Notes: generated by a model from the letters alone, not told the origin. A DNA stretch of 7,334 nucleotides from Kiritimatiellia bacterium (GCA_017411125.1 JAFPNP010000255.1:1-7334); one strand, 5' to 3'; shown: positions 1 through 5,391, counted from the first letter of the stretch. Translations and numbers: made by a program.

Positions 1-1
1 C

Positions 2-430
2 GAAGTCGTGTTCCCGGAGCTTTCCGACTGGACGAAATCGACTGTCGCAGGAATAAAGTACTATTCTGGCGCGGCAATTTACTCAAAGCGTTTCAGGTTC
101 TCCAGACGCGGCGGGGCGCGCTGCCGGCTGGAACTGGGCGAAGTGCTGGACGTCGGCATTGCGACGGTCCGGCTGAACGGCAAGGATCTCGGAACGGTCT
201 GGACGAAGCCGTTTGGATTGGATGCGACGGAGGCGCTTGCGGACGGCGAAAACGTCCTTGAGGTGAAAGTAGTCAATTCCTGGCACAATCGCGTGCTGGG
301 CGATCAGTTGAATGCCGGCGGCAAGGTCTACACGCAGACGAACATCGAAATCGCCAATCGCAACGGCAGAAAAGGAAAACTGTCGCCGTCCGGCCTGCTT
401 GGTCCGGTGGTGGTCAAGATGGGCGAATGA
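2..430 (+). CDS. C-terminal end of a large glycoside hydrolase (GH106-like, partial)
   Basis: The frame is open from the left edge to a TGA at 428-430, giving 142 visible codons; the catalytic part and start lie outside the window. The visible part begins with a segment reading GIKYYSGAAIYSKRF, followed by a beta-rich jelly-roll-like stretch with VRLNGKDLGTVWTKPF and VKVVNSWHNRVLGDQ. This pattern (ligand-binding sandwich, then NGKdLGtvW, then VxNxWxNRxxGDQ) is typical of the C-terminal end of GH106-type alpha-L-rhamnosidases and related very large glycosidases (Glyco_hydro_106 and GH2 sugar-binding-like folds). From family knowledge the whole enzyme would be exported and would cleave terminal sugars, probably rhamnose, from plant or host polysaccharide. 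Substrate specificity cannot be read from this fragment. The end SPSGLLGPVVVKMGE is the normal C-terminus of such proteins, so the gene looks intact at its 3' side. It is unrelated in function to the next gene, which has its own promoter. Confidence 0.8.
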   Translation, partial: EVVFPELSDWTKSTVAGIKYYSGAAIYSKRFRFSRRGGARCRLELGEVLDVGIATVRLNGKDLGTVWTKPFGLDATEALADGENVLEVKVVNSWHNRVLGDQLNAGGKVYTQTNIEIANRNGRKGKLSPSGLLGPVVVKMGE

Positions 431-485
431 TAGCTGCTTTATCCGCAGGTGCGCACTGCCATGCGCCGCAAACTCTGTACGCATA

Positions 486-496
486 CGGATTATCCG
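486..496. promoter_or_regulatory. Palindrome and ATCCGC repeats upstream of the AAA/nuclease promoter
   Basis: CGGAT-T-ATCCG is an 11-bp dyad at 486-496, nine bases upstream of the -35 box. TTATCCGC occurs here (490-497) and again as a direct repeat at 439-446. The inverse GCGGAT lies at 518-523 in the promoter spacer, so an inverted repeat brackets the -35 element. Position and symmetry fit an operator, but no regulator is identified and short repeats in GC-rich DNA can be chance. Confidence 0.3.
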
Positions 497-504
497 CGCT
501 CTGC

Positions 505-534
505 TTGACGGCGGGGCGCGGATTGTTATATAAT
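505..534 (+). promoter_or_regulatory. Sigma-70-type promoter of the AAA/nuclease gene
   Basis: TTGACG at 505-510 (5 of 6 to consensus) and a perfect TATAAT at 529-534 are separated by 18 bp, in an intergenic stretch of otherwise high GC. The expected transcription start, 6 to 8 bases after the -10 box, falls at about 540-542, on or just before the ATG at 542. The promoter therefore leaves practically no 5' UTR, implying a leaderless mRNA. The earlier in-frame ATG at 533 shares its first two bases with the -10 box and cannot be in the transcript. Confidence 0.8.
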
Positions 535-541
535 GTGTGCC

Positions 542-2113
542 ATGCAGACGGTGAGCATAGATTCAAACGACTTCGGCGAGATTCGCCGCGAGGGCTATTT
601 GTATGTAGACAAGACCGCGTGGCTGCATCGTCTCGCGACGGCGGCGGGAAGGAAGTTGTTCTTTCTCGCGCGTCCGCGCAGGTTTGGCAAGTCGCTGATG
701 ATTTCCACGCTGAAGGCCATGTTCGAGGGCCGAAAGGAACTCTTCAAGGGCCTCGACATAATGAAGCTCAAGTGGGACTGGAAGAAGAAACATCCAGTCA
801 TCCACCTCAACATGGGAATGTGCGCAGCCAGCGACTTCAAGGCTTTTGAGCAAGGTCTTCCGAATACCATGAAAGCCGCGCTTGCAGGAGCTGGTGTTGG
901 ATATGACGACAAGCAGCCGCCACATATAAATTTTGGAGAGGCCATAGACACGCTTGCCGCGAAGGGTGCGCCGCCCGTCATCCTGATCGACGAGTACGAC
1001 GATCCGGTTGCGCAGGCTCTCAAAAACGTCGACGACGCGGAAAGGGTGCGCGACGCTCTGGCGCCCATCTACCGCCAGATGAAGGACCGCTCCGGCAAGA
1101 TCCGCTTTCTGATGGTCACGGGCGTTTCGAAATTCACGAAGCTTTCGATTTTCTCCGCGCTTTCGTCCCTCGTCGACATATCCTTTGACGACGACTATGC
1201 ATCCATGCTTGGCTATGCCGAGAATGAACTCGACCGCTGCTTCTCCGAGCACATGGAGGCGCACCGCAAGGTGATGGGACTTTCCGCCAAGGCGTACCGT
1301 GACAAAATCAAGCGCCTCTACAACGGTTATCGCTTCTGGCGTTTCAGAGGGGAGAATGTGTACAATCCCGTCTCGATCAATCTTACGATGGCCAATCGTC
1401 CGCCGCAGTTCGAATTATATTGGGCGGAGACGGGGAAGGCGTCTTTCCTGATGAACTTCCTGAAGCGCGGTGACGTGTTGGCGGTTGACATCGACGAGCC
1501 GGGCAGCGTGGCAAAGGCCGAATTGGACGTGTCCGACCTGAGATCCTTGCCTGCGAAGGGGATGCTCTACCAAACGGGATACCTCACGATCGCGAATTAC
1601 GAGAATGGCCTCTTCACATTGCGCGTCCCCGACGAGGAGGTGCGGCAGGATCTTGCGGCGCTGATGTCGGGCCTCGTGGCGGACAAGGACGTGCGCTGGG
1701 CGGCGTCTATCGGCGTGACGCTCTGCCTTGCGCAGTGGGACAAGTTTTTCGACGGCCTTGCTGCGCTCTACGCGGGCGCGGTGTATGGGACTACGGAAGG
1801 GAAGGTGCACGAGCTTTCCTACGCGCGGTGCCTGAAGTTTCTTTTGCAGGGGCAGGGCTTCCGCGTGGAGCAGGAGGTGTCGCATGCGGGCGGGCGCACG
1901 GACATCGTGGCCGACCACCCTTGCGGCACGTACATCTTCGAGCTGAAGGTGGACAAGCCGCCGAAGGTTGCAATGACGCAGATGCAGCGGCGGAAGTACG
2001 CCGCGCCGTACCGCGCCGCCGGCAAGCCCGTCTGGGCGGTCGGACTTGCCTTCAACGGCAAAACGCGCCAGTTCAAGGCCGGCGTTGCGGAAGCCGTGAA
2101 GTGGAAAGGTTGA
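542..2113 (+). CDS. AAA-ATPase-like protein with C-terminal PD-(D/E)XK nuclease domain
   Basis: This is a 523-residue protein of the AAA-ATPase_like/PDDEXK_9 (DUF1703) type, whose usual length is about 500-560. The N-terminus (SNDFGEIRREGYLYVDKT) is the standard opening of the family. The Walker A-type loop RPRRFGKSL follows at 44-52 (K50, S51), and the Walker B motif VILIDEYDDP has D150 and E151. The segment FLMVTGVSKF at about 189-198 fits sensor 1. The C-terminal region holds a nuclease-like core: GRTDIVAD (D454), then FELK (E467, K469), matching the D...ExK metal-binding pattern. The catalytic residues look intact. No signal peptide or membrane segment is seen, so it is cytoplasmic. The biological role of the family is not established; it is often present in many copies in gut anaerobes, and mobile-element or defence roles have been suggested. 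The start at 542 is preferred over ATG 533 because the promoter overlaps the latter. The gene stands alone, with its own promoter and terminator. Confidence 0.9.
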   Translation: MQTVSIDSNDFGEIRREGYLYVDKTAWLHRLATAAGRKLFFLARPRRFGKSLMISTLKAMFEGRKELFKGLDIMKLKWDWKKKHPVIHLNMGMCAASDFKAFEQGLPNTMKAALAGAGVGYDDKQPPHINFGEAIDTLAAKGAPPVILIDEYDDPVAQALKNVDDAERVRDALAPIYRQMKDRSGKIRFLMVTGVSKFTKLSIFSALSSLVDISFDDDYASMLGYAENELDRCFSEHMEAHRKVMGLSAKAYRDKIKRLYNGYRFWRFRGENVYNPVSINLTMANRPPQFELYWAETGKASFLMNFLKRGDVLAVDIDEPGSVAKAELDVSDLRSLPAKGMLYQTGYLTIANYENGLFTLRVPDEEVRQDLAALMSGLVADKDVRWAASIGVTLCLAQWDKFFDGLAALYAGAVYGTTEGKVHELSYARCLKFLLQGQGFRVEQEVSHAGGRTDIVADHPCGTYIFELKVDKPPKVAMTQMQRRKYAAPYRAAGKPVWAVGLAFNGKTRQFKAGVAEAVKWKG

Positions 2114-2135
2114 AAAGTTTCGCGCTTTTCAACCT
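2107..2135 (+). other. Hairpin spanning the stop codon of the AAA/nuclease gene
   Basis: AGGTTGAAAAG (2107-2117) pairs perfectly with CTTTTCAACCT (2125-2135) around a 7-nt loop. The stop codon TGA (2111-2113) lies inside the 5' arm. No T-run follows, so it is not a classic terminator; it may protect the 3' end or pause RNA polymerase. Confidence 0.6.
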
Positions 2136-2145
2136 GATAGGGCGC

Positions 2146-2167
2146 GGCGGTTTAAGGATAAGCCGCC
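2146..2167 (+). other. Second 3'-end hairpin after the AAA/nuclease gene
   Basis: GGCGGTTT (2146-2153) pairs with AAGCCGCC (2160-2167), an 8-bp stem with one T-G wobble and a 6-nt loop. It lacks a T-tail. Together with the hairpins on either side it forms a row of three stems in the 3' region of the transcript. Confidence 0.45.
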
Positions 2168-2179
2168 CTGCCATGACAA

Positions 2180-2210
2180 GGTGCGTTGTCCTCAACGCAC
2201 CATATTTGTT
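2180..2210 (+). terminator. Rho-independent terminator of the AAA/nuclease gene
   Basis: GGTGCGTTG (2180-2188) and CAACGCACC (2193-2201) form a perfect 9-bp stem with the 4-nt loop TCCT, followed by the T-rich tail ATATTTGTT (2202-2210). The tail is only on the + side, so it terminates rightward transcription, about 70 bases after the stop codon. The next promoter begins shortly afterwards, which supports a transcription-unit boundary here. Confidence 0.7.
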
Positions 2211-2233
2211 GCCGTATGGCGAAAAATTCCCGC

Positions 2234-2262
2234 TTGCATTGCATTGGGGGGTATGGTAAACT
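2234..2262 (+). promoter_or_regulatory. Probable extended -10 promoter of the envelope-protein cluster
   Basis: TTGCAT at 2234-2239 is followed, after 17 bp, by TAAACT at 2257-2262. The TGG at 2254-2256 directly before it gives an extended -10 element. Four of six bases match in each hexamer. The predicted start is about 2268-2270, at the base of the first leader hairpin. It lies just after the preceding terminator and is the only promoter-like site noticed before the three (+) genes that follow. Confidence 0.5.
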
Positions 2263-2266
2263 ATTG

Positions 2267-2641
2267 CCGTTCCGTTGGAAAGGCGGTCAATGATTGTTTG
2301 AAGACGGAACGGACATAGTTCGGAGAACTGATTGGGAGCGTCAAGCCACGCAAGAGGGCCGACATCCCTTTCCACCCTTCGGACGTGGCAATTCAATTTG
2401 CACCGCTGCAAGCGGTCGTCTGGTGAAACGTGAGAAATTTCAAGATGGACGATACTTTGCAAGGTAAGTGCATGGCACTTCCTCTCTTAGTATTTCCATC
2501 ACGGCAATCTCACGGCCTCACCAGGGATACGAAAGAGAGGTGTTCGCTTTTGTATCCCGCAACCCGATGCGGCGGGCCGTGGATACAAGGCTGGCCCGGT
2601 TTTGGATCTGCGCCATCATACAGGGCATTGCGGAAAGAGAC
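2267..2641 (+). ncRNA. Long structured 5' leader, candidate cis-regulatory RNA
   Basis: This stretch of roughly 375 bases has no convincing gene but many inverted repeats: 2267-2276/2303-2312 (10 pairs, one wobble); 2317-2321/2325-2329; 2345-2350/2384-2389 enclosing 2353-2358/2366-2371; 2402-2407/2411-2416; 2466-2471/2475-2480; 2524-2535/2547-2558 (12 pairs, one wobble); and 2573-2578/2593-2598. Alternative pairings exist. CCTCTCTT at 2481-2488 can pair with AAGAGAGG at 2533-2540 (8 of 8), or over 6 bases with AAGAGA (2635-2640) in the ribosome-binding region. TTGTATCC at 2550-2557 can pair with GGATACAA at 2581-2588 instead of its local partner. It matches no known RNA class that I could recognise (no tmRNA, RNase P, SRP or 6S signature). 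The function, whether riboswitch-like, thermosensor or a separate small RNA, is inference. Confidence 0.45.
2632..2639 (+). promoter_or_regulatory. Ribosome-binding site deciding the lipoprotein start
   Basis: GGAAAGAG sits just upstream of tandem ATGs at 2642 and 2645. It fixes the start at 2642 rather than the far-upstream GTG at 2468. Bases 2635-2640 are complementary to 2483-2488 in the leader, so this site may be masked in one RNA fold. Confidence 0.6.
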
Positions 2642-3574
2642 ATGATGAAACAGACAACAGCAATTGGTGCAGCTATTGGCATCGCGGCGATGCTTGCCGG
2701 ATGCGCTTTCAACCCGGAGTCGATGCCTGTTGGGCAGAAAGACACGGCGGTATATATTGACGCAGGTGCGCCAAAGACGTTGACGACCCAGGAATCAAAG
2801 GCCAAAGTGGCGGTCGTCACTTCGGTTGGCGGATACAAGGGATACGAACAGATGGCCGAAGCGCTGGACAGTTCGCTCAACGCAAAACTCGCCGGGTTTT
2901 CTTTCTTCGAGGTGGTCGACCGCAAAAGCCAGGCGGCTTTGATAAAAGACGCGGCGGCTTCTGCCGCCGATCCCACGGAAATCGATGTGAGCGGCGTGGA
3001 GTCGGATTTCGTGGTCGTGGCCCGCATTGCCTCGCTGGTCGTCCAGCAGAACGGCCCGATATATTCGTTCGAGGTCGTGTTTGACTTCAAGTGGATCAGC
3101 AAGGCCACGCAGCGCGTGATAATGACGGAGTCCATAAAACCGCCCACGCGCTCCGCCAATTCGCAGTTCGACCTGGGCGCCGCGCTGAACCGCGCCGCCG
3201 AAATCGCAGCCAGAGATTTCTGCGCAAAGATCGCCGTAAAGTACGCGCCCCCTGCGCGCGTACTCCAGACAAGGGGCGACGGTGCGGCGGCGCGCATATC
3301 CATTGGAAAGAACTATGGCGTCGTCGAGGGCGCCAAAGTGTGCTTCTACGAAATAATCGACAACTCCGACGTCGGTGGCGCGAAGCGGGACATGAACGAC
3401 ATCGCGATGGGCGAAGTCAAGCGCGTCGAGGCTAACACTGCATGGGTGGAAGTCGAGAATGCCGACAAGACCAATGTCCGCAAGGGCGTGTACGTGCGCG
3501 TGATCGAGCAGACAAGGGGATGGGGCAGTTCGCTTATAGAATCGTCCGGGTTTGGCGAGACGTTGGGGCGGTAG
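2642..3574 (+). CDS. CsgG/LpoB-like outer-membrane lipoprotein
   Basis: This is a 310-residue lipoprotein. Residues 1-20 form a signal peptide with a clear lipobox, LAGC (acylated C21); alanine at +2 predicts outer-membrane sorting by the E. coli rule. An N-terminal domain (about 54-210) has the CsgG/LpoB-like pattern: a first beta strand KVAVVTSV, then FSFFEVVDR, then a strand pair SDFVVVARI and YSFEVVFDFKWI, then a helix ALNRAAEIAARDF. A C-terminal beta domain (about 215-290) contains RISIGKNYGVVEGAKVCFYEI, the 'G..vkkGd.f.v' theme of FlgT-C-like modules. By family knowledge such proteins assist envelope machines: CsgG is the curli secretion pore and LpoB activates a peptidoglycan synthase. 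Nothing here picks between these, and no CsgG transmembrane hairpins are evident. It is paralogous to the third gene of the cluster and lies 17 bases before the proline-rich gene. Role in detail unknown. Confidence 0.75.
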   Translation: MMKQTTAIGAAIGIAAMLAGCAFNPESMPVGQKDTAVYIDAGAPKTLTTQESKAKVAVVTSVGGYKGYEQMAEALDSSLNAKLAGFSFFEVVDRKSQAALIKDAAASAADPTEIDVSGVESDFVVVARIASLVVQQNGPIYSFEVVFDFKWISKATQRVIMTESIKPPTRSANSQFDLGAALNRAAEIAARDFCAKIAVKYAPPARVLQTRGDGAAARISIGKNYGVVEGAKVCFYEIIDNSDVGGAKRDMNDIAMGEVKRVEANTAWVEVENADKTNVRKGVYVRVIEQTRGWGSSLIESSGFGETLGR

Positions 3575-3591
3575 CCTGAAAGAGGTGCGTC

Positions 3592-4302
3592 ATGAACGTC
3601 AAGGCGTGGATGTTGCCGCTTTGCGCGGCCATGTTGCTTGCCGGAACGGTCTGCCCTGCGGCGACCGATCCGACTGACGACGACGAATGGGAGGAAGTGG
3701 TCGTGCGTCGCAGAAAGAAAAAGCGTCTGGACAAACCGGCGCCGACAGTTGCCGTGCCGGCACAGGCGCCGACAGTTGCCACGCCGACGGTGATTGTACC
3801 TTCCGTTGTCGTCACGCCGGTCGTGGCTCCCGCCGTGGTTGTTCCGCCTCCGTCTCCAGCTCCGGTCGCGGTGCCCGAGATTCCGTCGGCGGCGACGGCG
3901 GAGGTGAAACCGGAGGAGCCTCCTCCTCCTCCGGAACCGCCGGCAGAGGAGGCCGCAGAACCGAGGCGGCTCGTGCGGTACTTCTGCAAGGCGTGGAAGG
4001 TAAAGGACTATGAACGCCTCTGGTGGGCGATGTCTCCGGAATATCGCAAAAAGGTGTCCTTGAAGAAGTTCGGCAAGCTGTTCGAGTCCGACGCGGAGTT
4101 GAACGGCGGTCTGTACGACGAGAACATCATTGGATCCGCCAAGACGCGCAACCACGACCAGGAAGGCGTGAAGCTTGAACTCATATTCAAGTTCACCAGG
4201 GCGAGGCACCGTATCGTGACGGCAATTGCCGAGCGCCAGCCCGACGGCGCGTTCCGCATCGTGGAGTCCCCGTTCATACCGAAAGACTTTGACGATCTTT
4301 GA
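3592..4302 (+). CDS. Exported proline-rich protein with NTF2-like C-terminal domain
   Basis: This is a 236-residue protein I do not recognise by name. Residues 1 to about 24 are a signal peptide ending near CPAA; the cysteine there is not in a good lipobox. Next come an acidic patch (about 26-35), a basic patch RRRKKKR (39-45), and a long Pro/Val/Ala-rich linker (about 49-125) with a run of five prolines near 110-114. The C-terminal part (about 126-236) starts VRYFCKAWKVKDYERLWWAMSPEYRKK. A helix carrying a 'work-load' motif followed by strands ending FRIVESPFIP fits the NTF2-like/DUF4878-like cone fold. The linker resembles the disordered Pro-rich reach segments of periplasmic proteins such as LpoB or TonB, which lets a globular domain cross the periplasm. 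A GAAAGAGG ribosome site precedes the ATG, 17 bases after the upstream stop. It is flanked by two paralogous CsgG/LpoB-like genes, suggesting a shared complex. Function is inferred only from layout. Confidence 0.75.
   Translation: MNVKAWMLPLCAAMLLAGTVCPAATDPTDDDEWEEVVVRRRKKKRLDKPAPTVAVPAQAPTVATPTVIVPSVVVTPVVAPAVVVPPPSPAPVAVPEIPSAATAEVKPEEPPPPPEPPAEEAAEPRRLVRYFCKAWKVKDYERLWWAMSPEYRKKVSLKKFGKLFESDAELNGGLYDENIIGSAKTRNHDQEGVKLELIFKFTRARHRIVTAIAERQPDGAFRIVESPFIPKDFDDL
3738..3780 (+). repeat. 16-bp direct repeat in the proline-rich linker
   Basis: GGCGCCGACAGTTGCC occurs at 3738-3753 and 3765-3780, 27 bp (nine codons) apart, encoding APTVA twice. Identity at DNA level points to recent tandem duplication within the linker. 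Confidence 0.8.
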
Positions 4303-4312
4303 TCGAGTCAAA
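4288..4312 (+). other. Hairpin at the stop codon between the second and third cluster genes
   Basis: TTTGACGATC (4288-4297) pairs with GATCG then TCAAA (4301-4305, 4308-4312) around a TTT loop, with two bulged bases. The stop codon TGA (4300-4302) is in the loop and 3' arm. No T-tail follows. It may act as an mRNA-processing or stability element that sets different levels for the two flanking genes. Confidence 0.4.
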
Positions 4313-4339
4313 AACAAACAAACCGAAAGGAAACGAAAA

Positions 4340-5368
4340 ATGAGTACGAAGACACTGATGAAACTGTCCCTCATGGGATTCATGGCGTTGTCCTGCGCAG
4401 CCTCCACGGCGTATGCGAAGGACGACGGAGAGGAAACCGAGGAGGTGGCGCCGAAGAAAAAGACGAAGGCGAAGAAGGGCAAGAAAAACAAAGCCCCCGA
4501 GGCTACGCGCATGTTCGTCGCCATCAACAAGTTCGAAAACAAGAGCGATGCTCCGGATGACAAGTTCAACACGATTCGTTCCCGTGTGCAGCAATGCATC
4601 GTGGGCGCTCGCAAATTCGAGGTTGTCGAACGCGAACAGTTGAAGGCCGCGATGAGCGAGCAGAACCTTGCCGCTGCCGGGATTACAAACGGAGAAGACG
4701 CCGACGCGCCGGAATCCGGCAAGATGAAGGCCGCATCGTACGTCGTCTACGGAACGGTTCTGTATTGCGGCACCGACACGGCCGGCGGCAGCGCGGAGGG
4801 CGTCGCTTCGGCCGTTGCCAAGTACAAGGTCGAACTCCAGATCAAGATCACCAACGGCGAGACAGGGAAGATCCTTACCCAGAAGTCGGCGATCGGATAC
4901 GGGGTCGACAAGGCGACGCAGACCGAGAACTTCAAGTCGTCTACCGGGCAGGGAATGCGCGACGCCATCGACGAGGCATGCCATTTGGCCGCCGATGCGC
5001 TTCGCGACGTCGCATATCCGGCAAAGATCGTCAGGGTCGGCAAGAAGAGCGTCACCGTCAACATGACAAACGAGGAAGTCCAGGAAGAAGACGTGTTTGA
5101 CGTGCTTGAAGCCGACGAGCCGTTGATCGACAAGGACACTGGCGCGTTTCTTGGATATGACGGGGACGAAGTCGGCCGCGTTACCATTACGATGACCGGC
5201 CCGCAGATATCAAAAGCCGTTCCAGTCGAAGGCGGAGAATTTGAACTCGACGATCTCGACCTGGACGAGCACAACTACATTGTCCGCCGCGTCAGCAAGG
5301 CGACCTTGAAGAAAGAGGCGAAGAAAGCCAGCCAGAAGAAGAAAGCCAATTTTGAAAGCAGGTTCTGA
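4340..5368 (+). CDS. Periplasmic CsgG/LpoB-like protein with lysine-rich tails
   Basis: This is a 342-residue protein. A type I signal peptide covers 1-26 (cleavage after AYA); the cysteine at 19 lacks a proper lipobox, so unlike its paralogue it should be soluble. An acidic stretch (27-36) and a lysine-rich stretch (39-51, KKKTKAKKGKKNK) come next. The CsgG/LpoB-like domain (about 57-225) has RMFVAINKFENKSD, KFEVVEREQLKAAMSEQ, ASYVVYGTV and VELQIKITNGETGKIL, hallmarks of the CsgG family. A C-terminal beta domain (about 226-318) has VFDVLEADEPLIDKDTGAFL and EVGRVTI. The last residues form another Lys-rich tail (about 320-335). The helix-strand junction DEACHLAADALRDVAYPAKIVRV aligns with AAEIAARDFCAKIAVKYAPPARV of the lipoprotein two genes upstream, showing paralogy. 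A good ribosome site, AAGGAA, lies about 8 bases before ATG 4340, 37 bases after the previous stop, so co-transcription is likely. A role in an envelope complex is inferred; the exact partner is unknown. Confidence 0.8.
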   Translation: MSTKTLMKLSLMGFMALSCAASTAYAKDDGEETEEVAPKKKTKAKKGKKNKAPEATRMFVAINKFENKSDAPDDKFNTIRSRVQQCIVGARKFEVVEREQLKAAMSEQNLAAAGITNGEDADAPESGKMKAASYVVYGTVLYCGTDTAGGSAEGVASAVAKYKVELQIKITNGETGKILTQKSAIGYGVDKATQTENFKSSTGQGMRDAIDEACHLAADALRDVAYPAKIVRVGKKSVTVNMTNEEVQEEDVFDVLEADEPLIDKDTGAFLGYDGDEVGRVTITMTGPQISKAVPVEGGEFELDDLDLDEHNYIVRRVSKATLKKEAKKASQKKKANFESRF

Positions 5369-5391
5369 TTTGGCTCAAGGCATTGCCAAAA

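Noticed and set aside
533..541. ATG at 533 as start of the AAA/nuclease gene
   Set aside because: It overlaps the -10 box TATAAT (529-534), so it should lie before the transcript start; the ATG at 542 also fits the family's N-terminus better.
2073..2462. Minus-strand frame of 129 residues across the 3' end of the AAA/nuclease gene and intergenic region
   Set aside because: Runs through the terminator hairpins and the plus-strand promoter, with no domain signal; a chance opening.
2468..2641. GTG at 2468 as start of the lipoprotein gene (58 extra residues)
   Set aside because: The extra residues have no family likeness and would bury the signal peptide and lipobox. A ribosome site directly precedes ATG 2642, and 2466-2480 is a hairpin.
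2267..2641. tmRNA, RNase P RNA, SRP RNA or 6S RNA in the gene-free stretch
   Set aside because: None of their conserved core sequences (such as the RNase P GAGGAAAGUC box or a tmRNA CCA-ended acceptor) is visible.
2430..2645. Small 71-residue plus-strand reading frame in the leader
   Set aside because: No convincing ribosome site, unusual composition and no recognisable domain; the stretch is better explained as structured leader.
4226..4339. Upstream ATG at 4226 for the third envelope gene
   Set aside because: It lies inside the preceding gene in another frame and would bury the signal peptide; ATG 4340 has a clear ribosome site.
3346..4722. 458-residue minus-strand frame opposite the envelope cluster
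   Set aside because: Arg/His-rich, low-complexity translation typical of the antisense of GC-rich genes; no ribosome site or domain.
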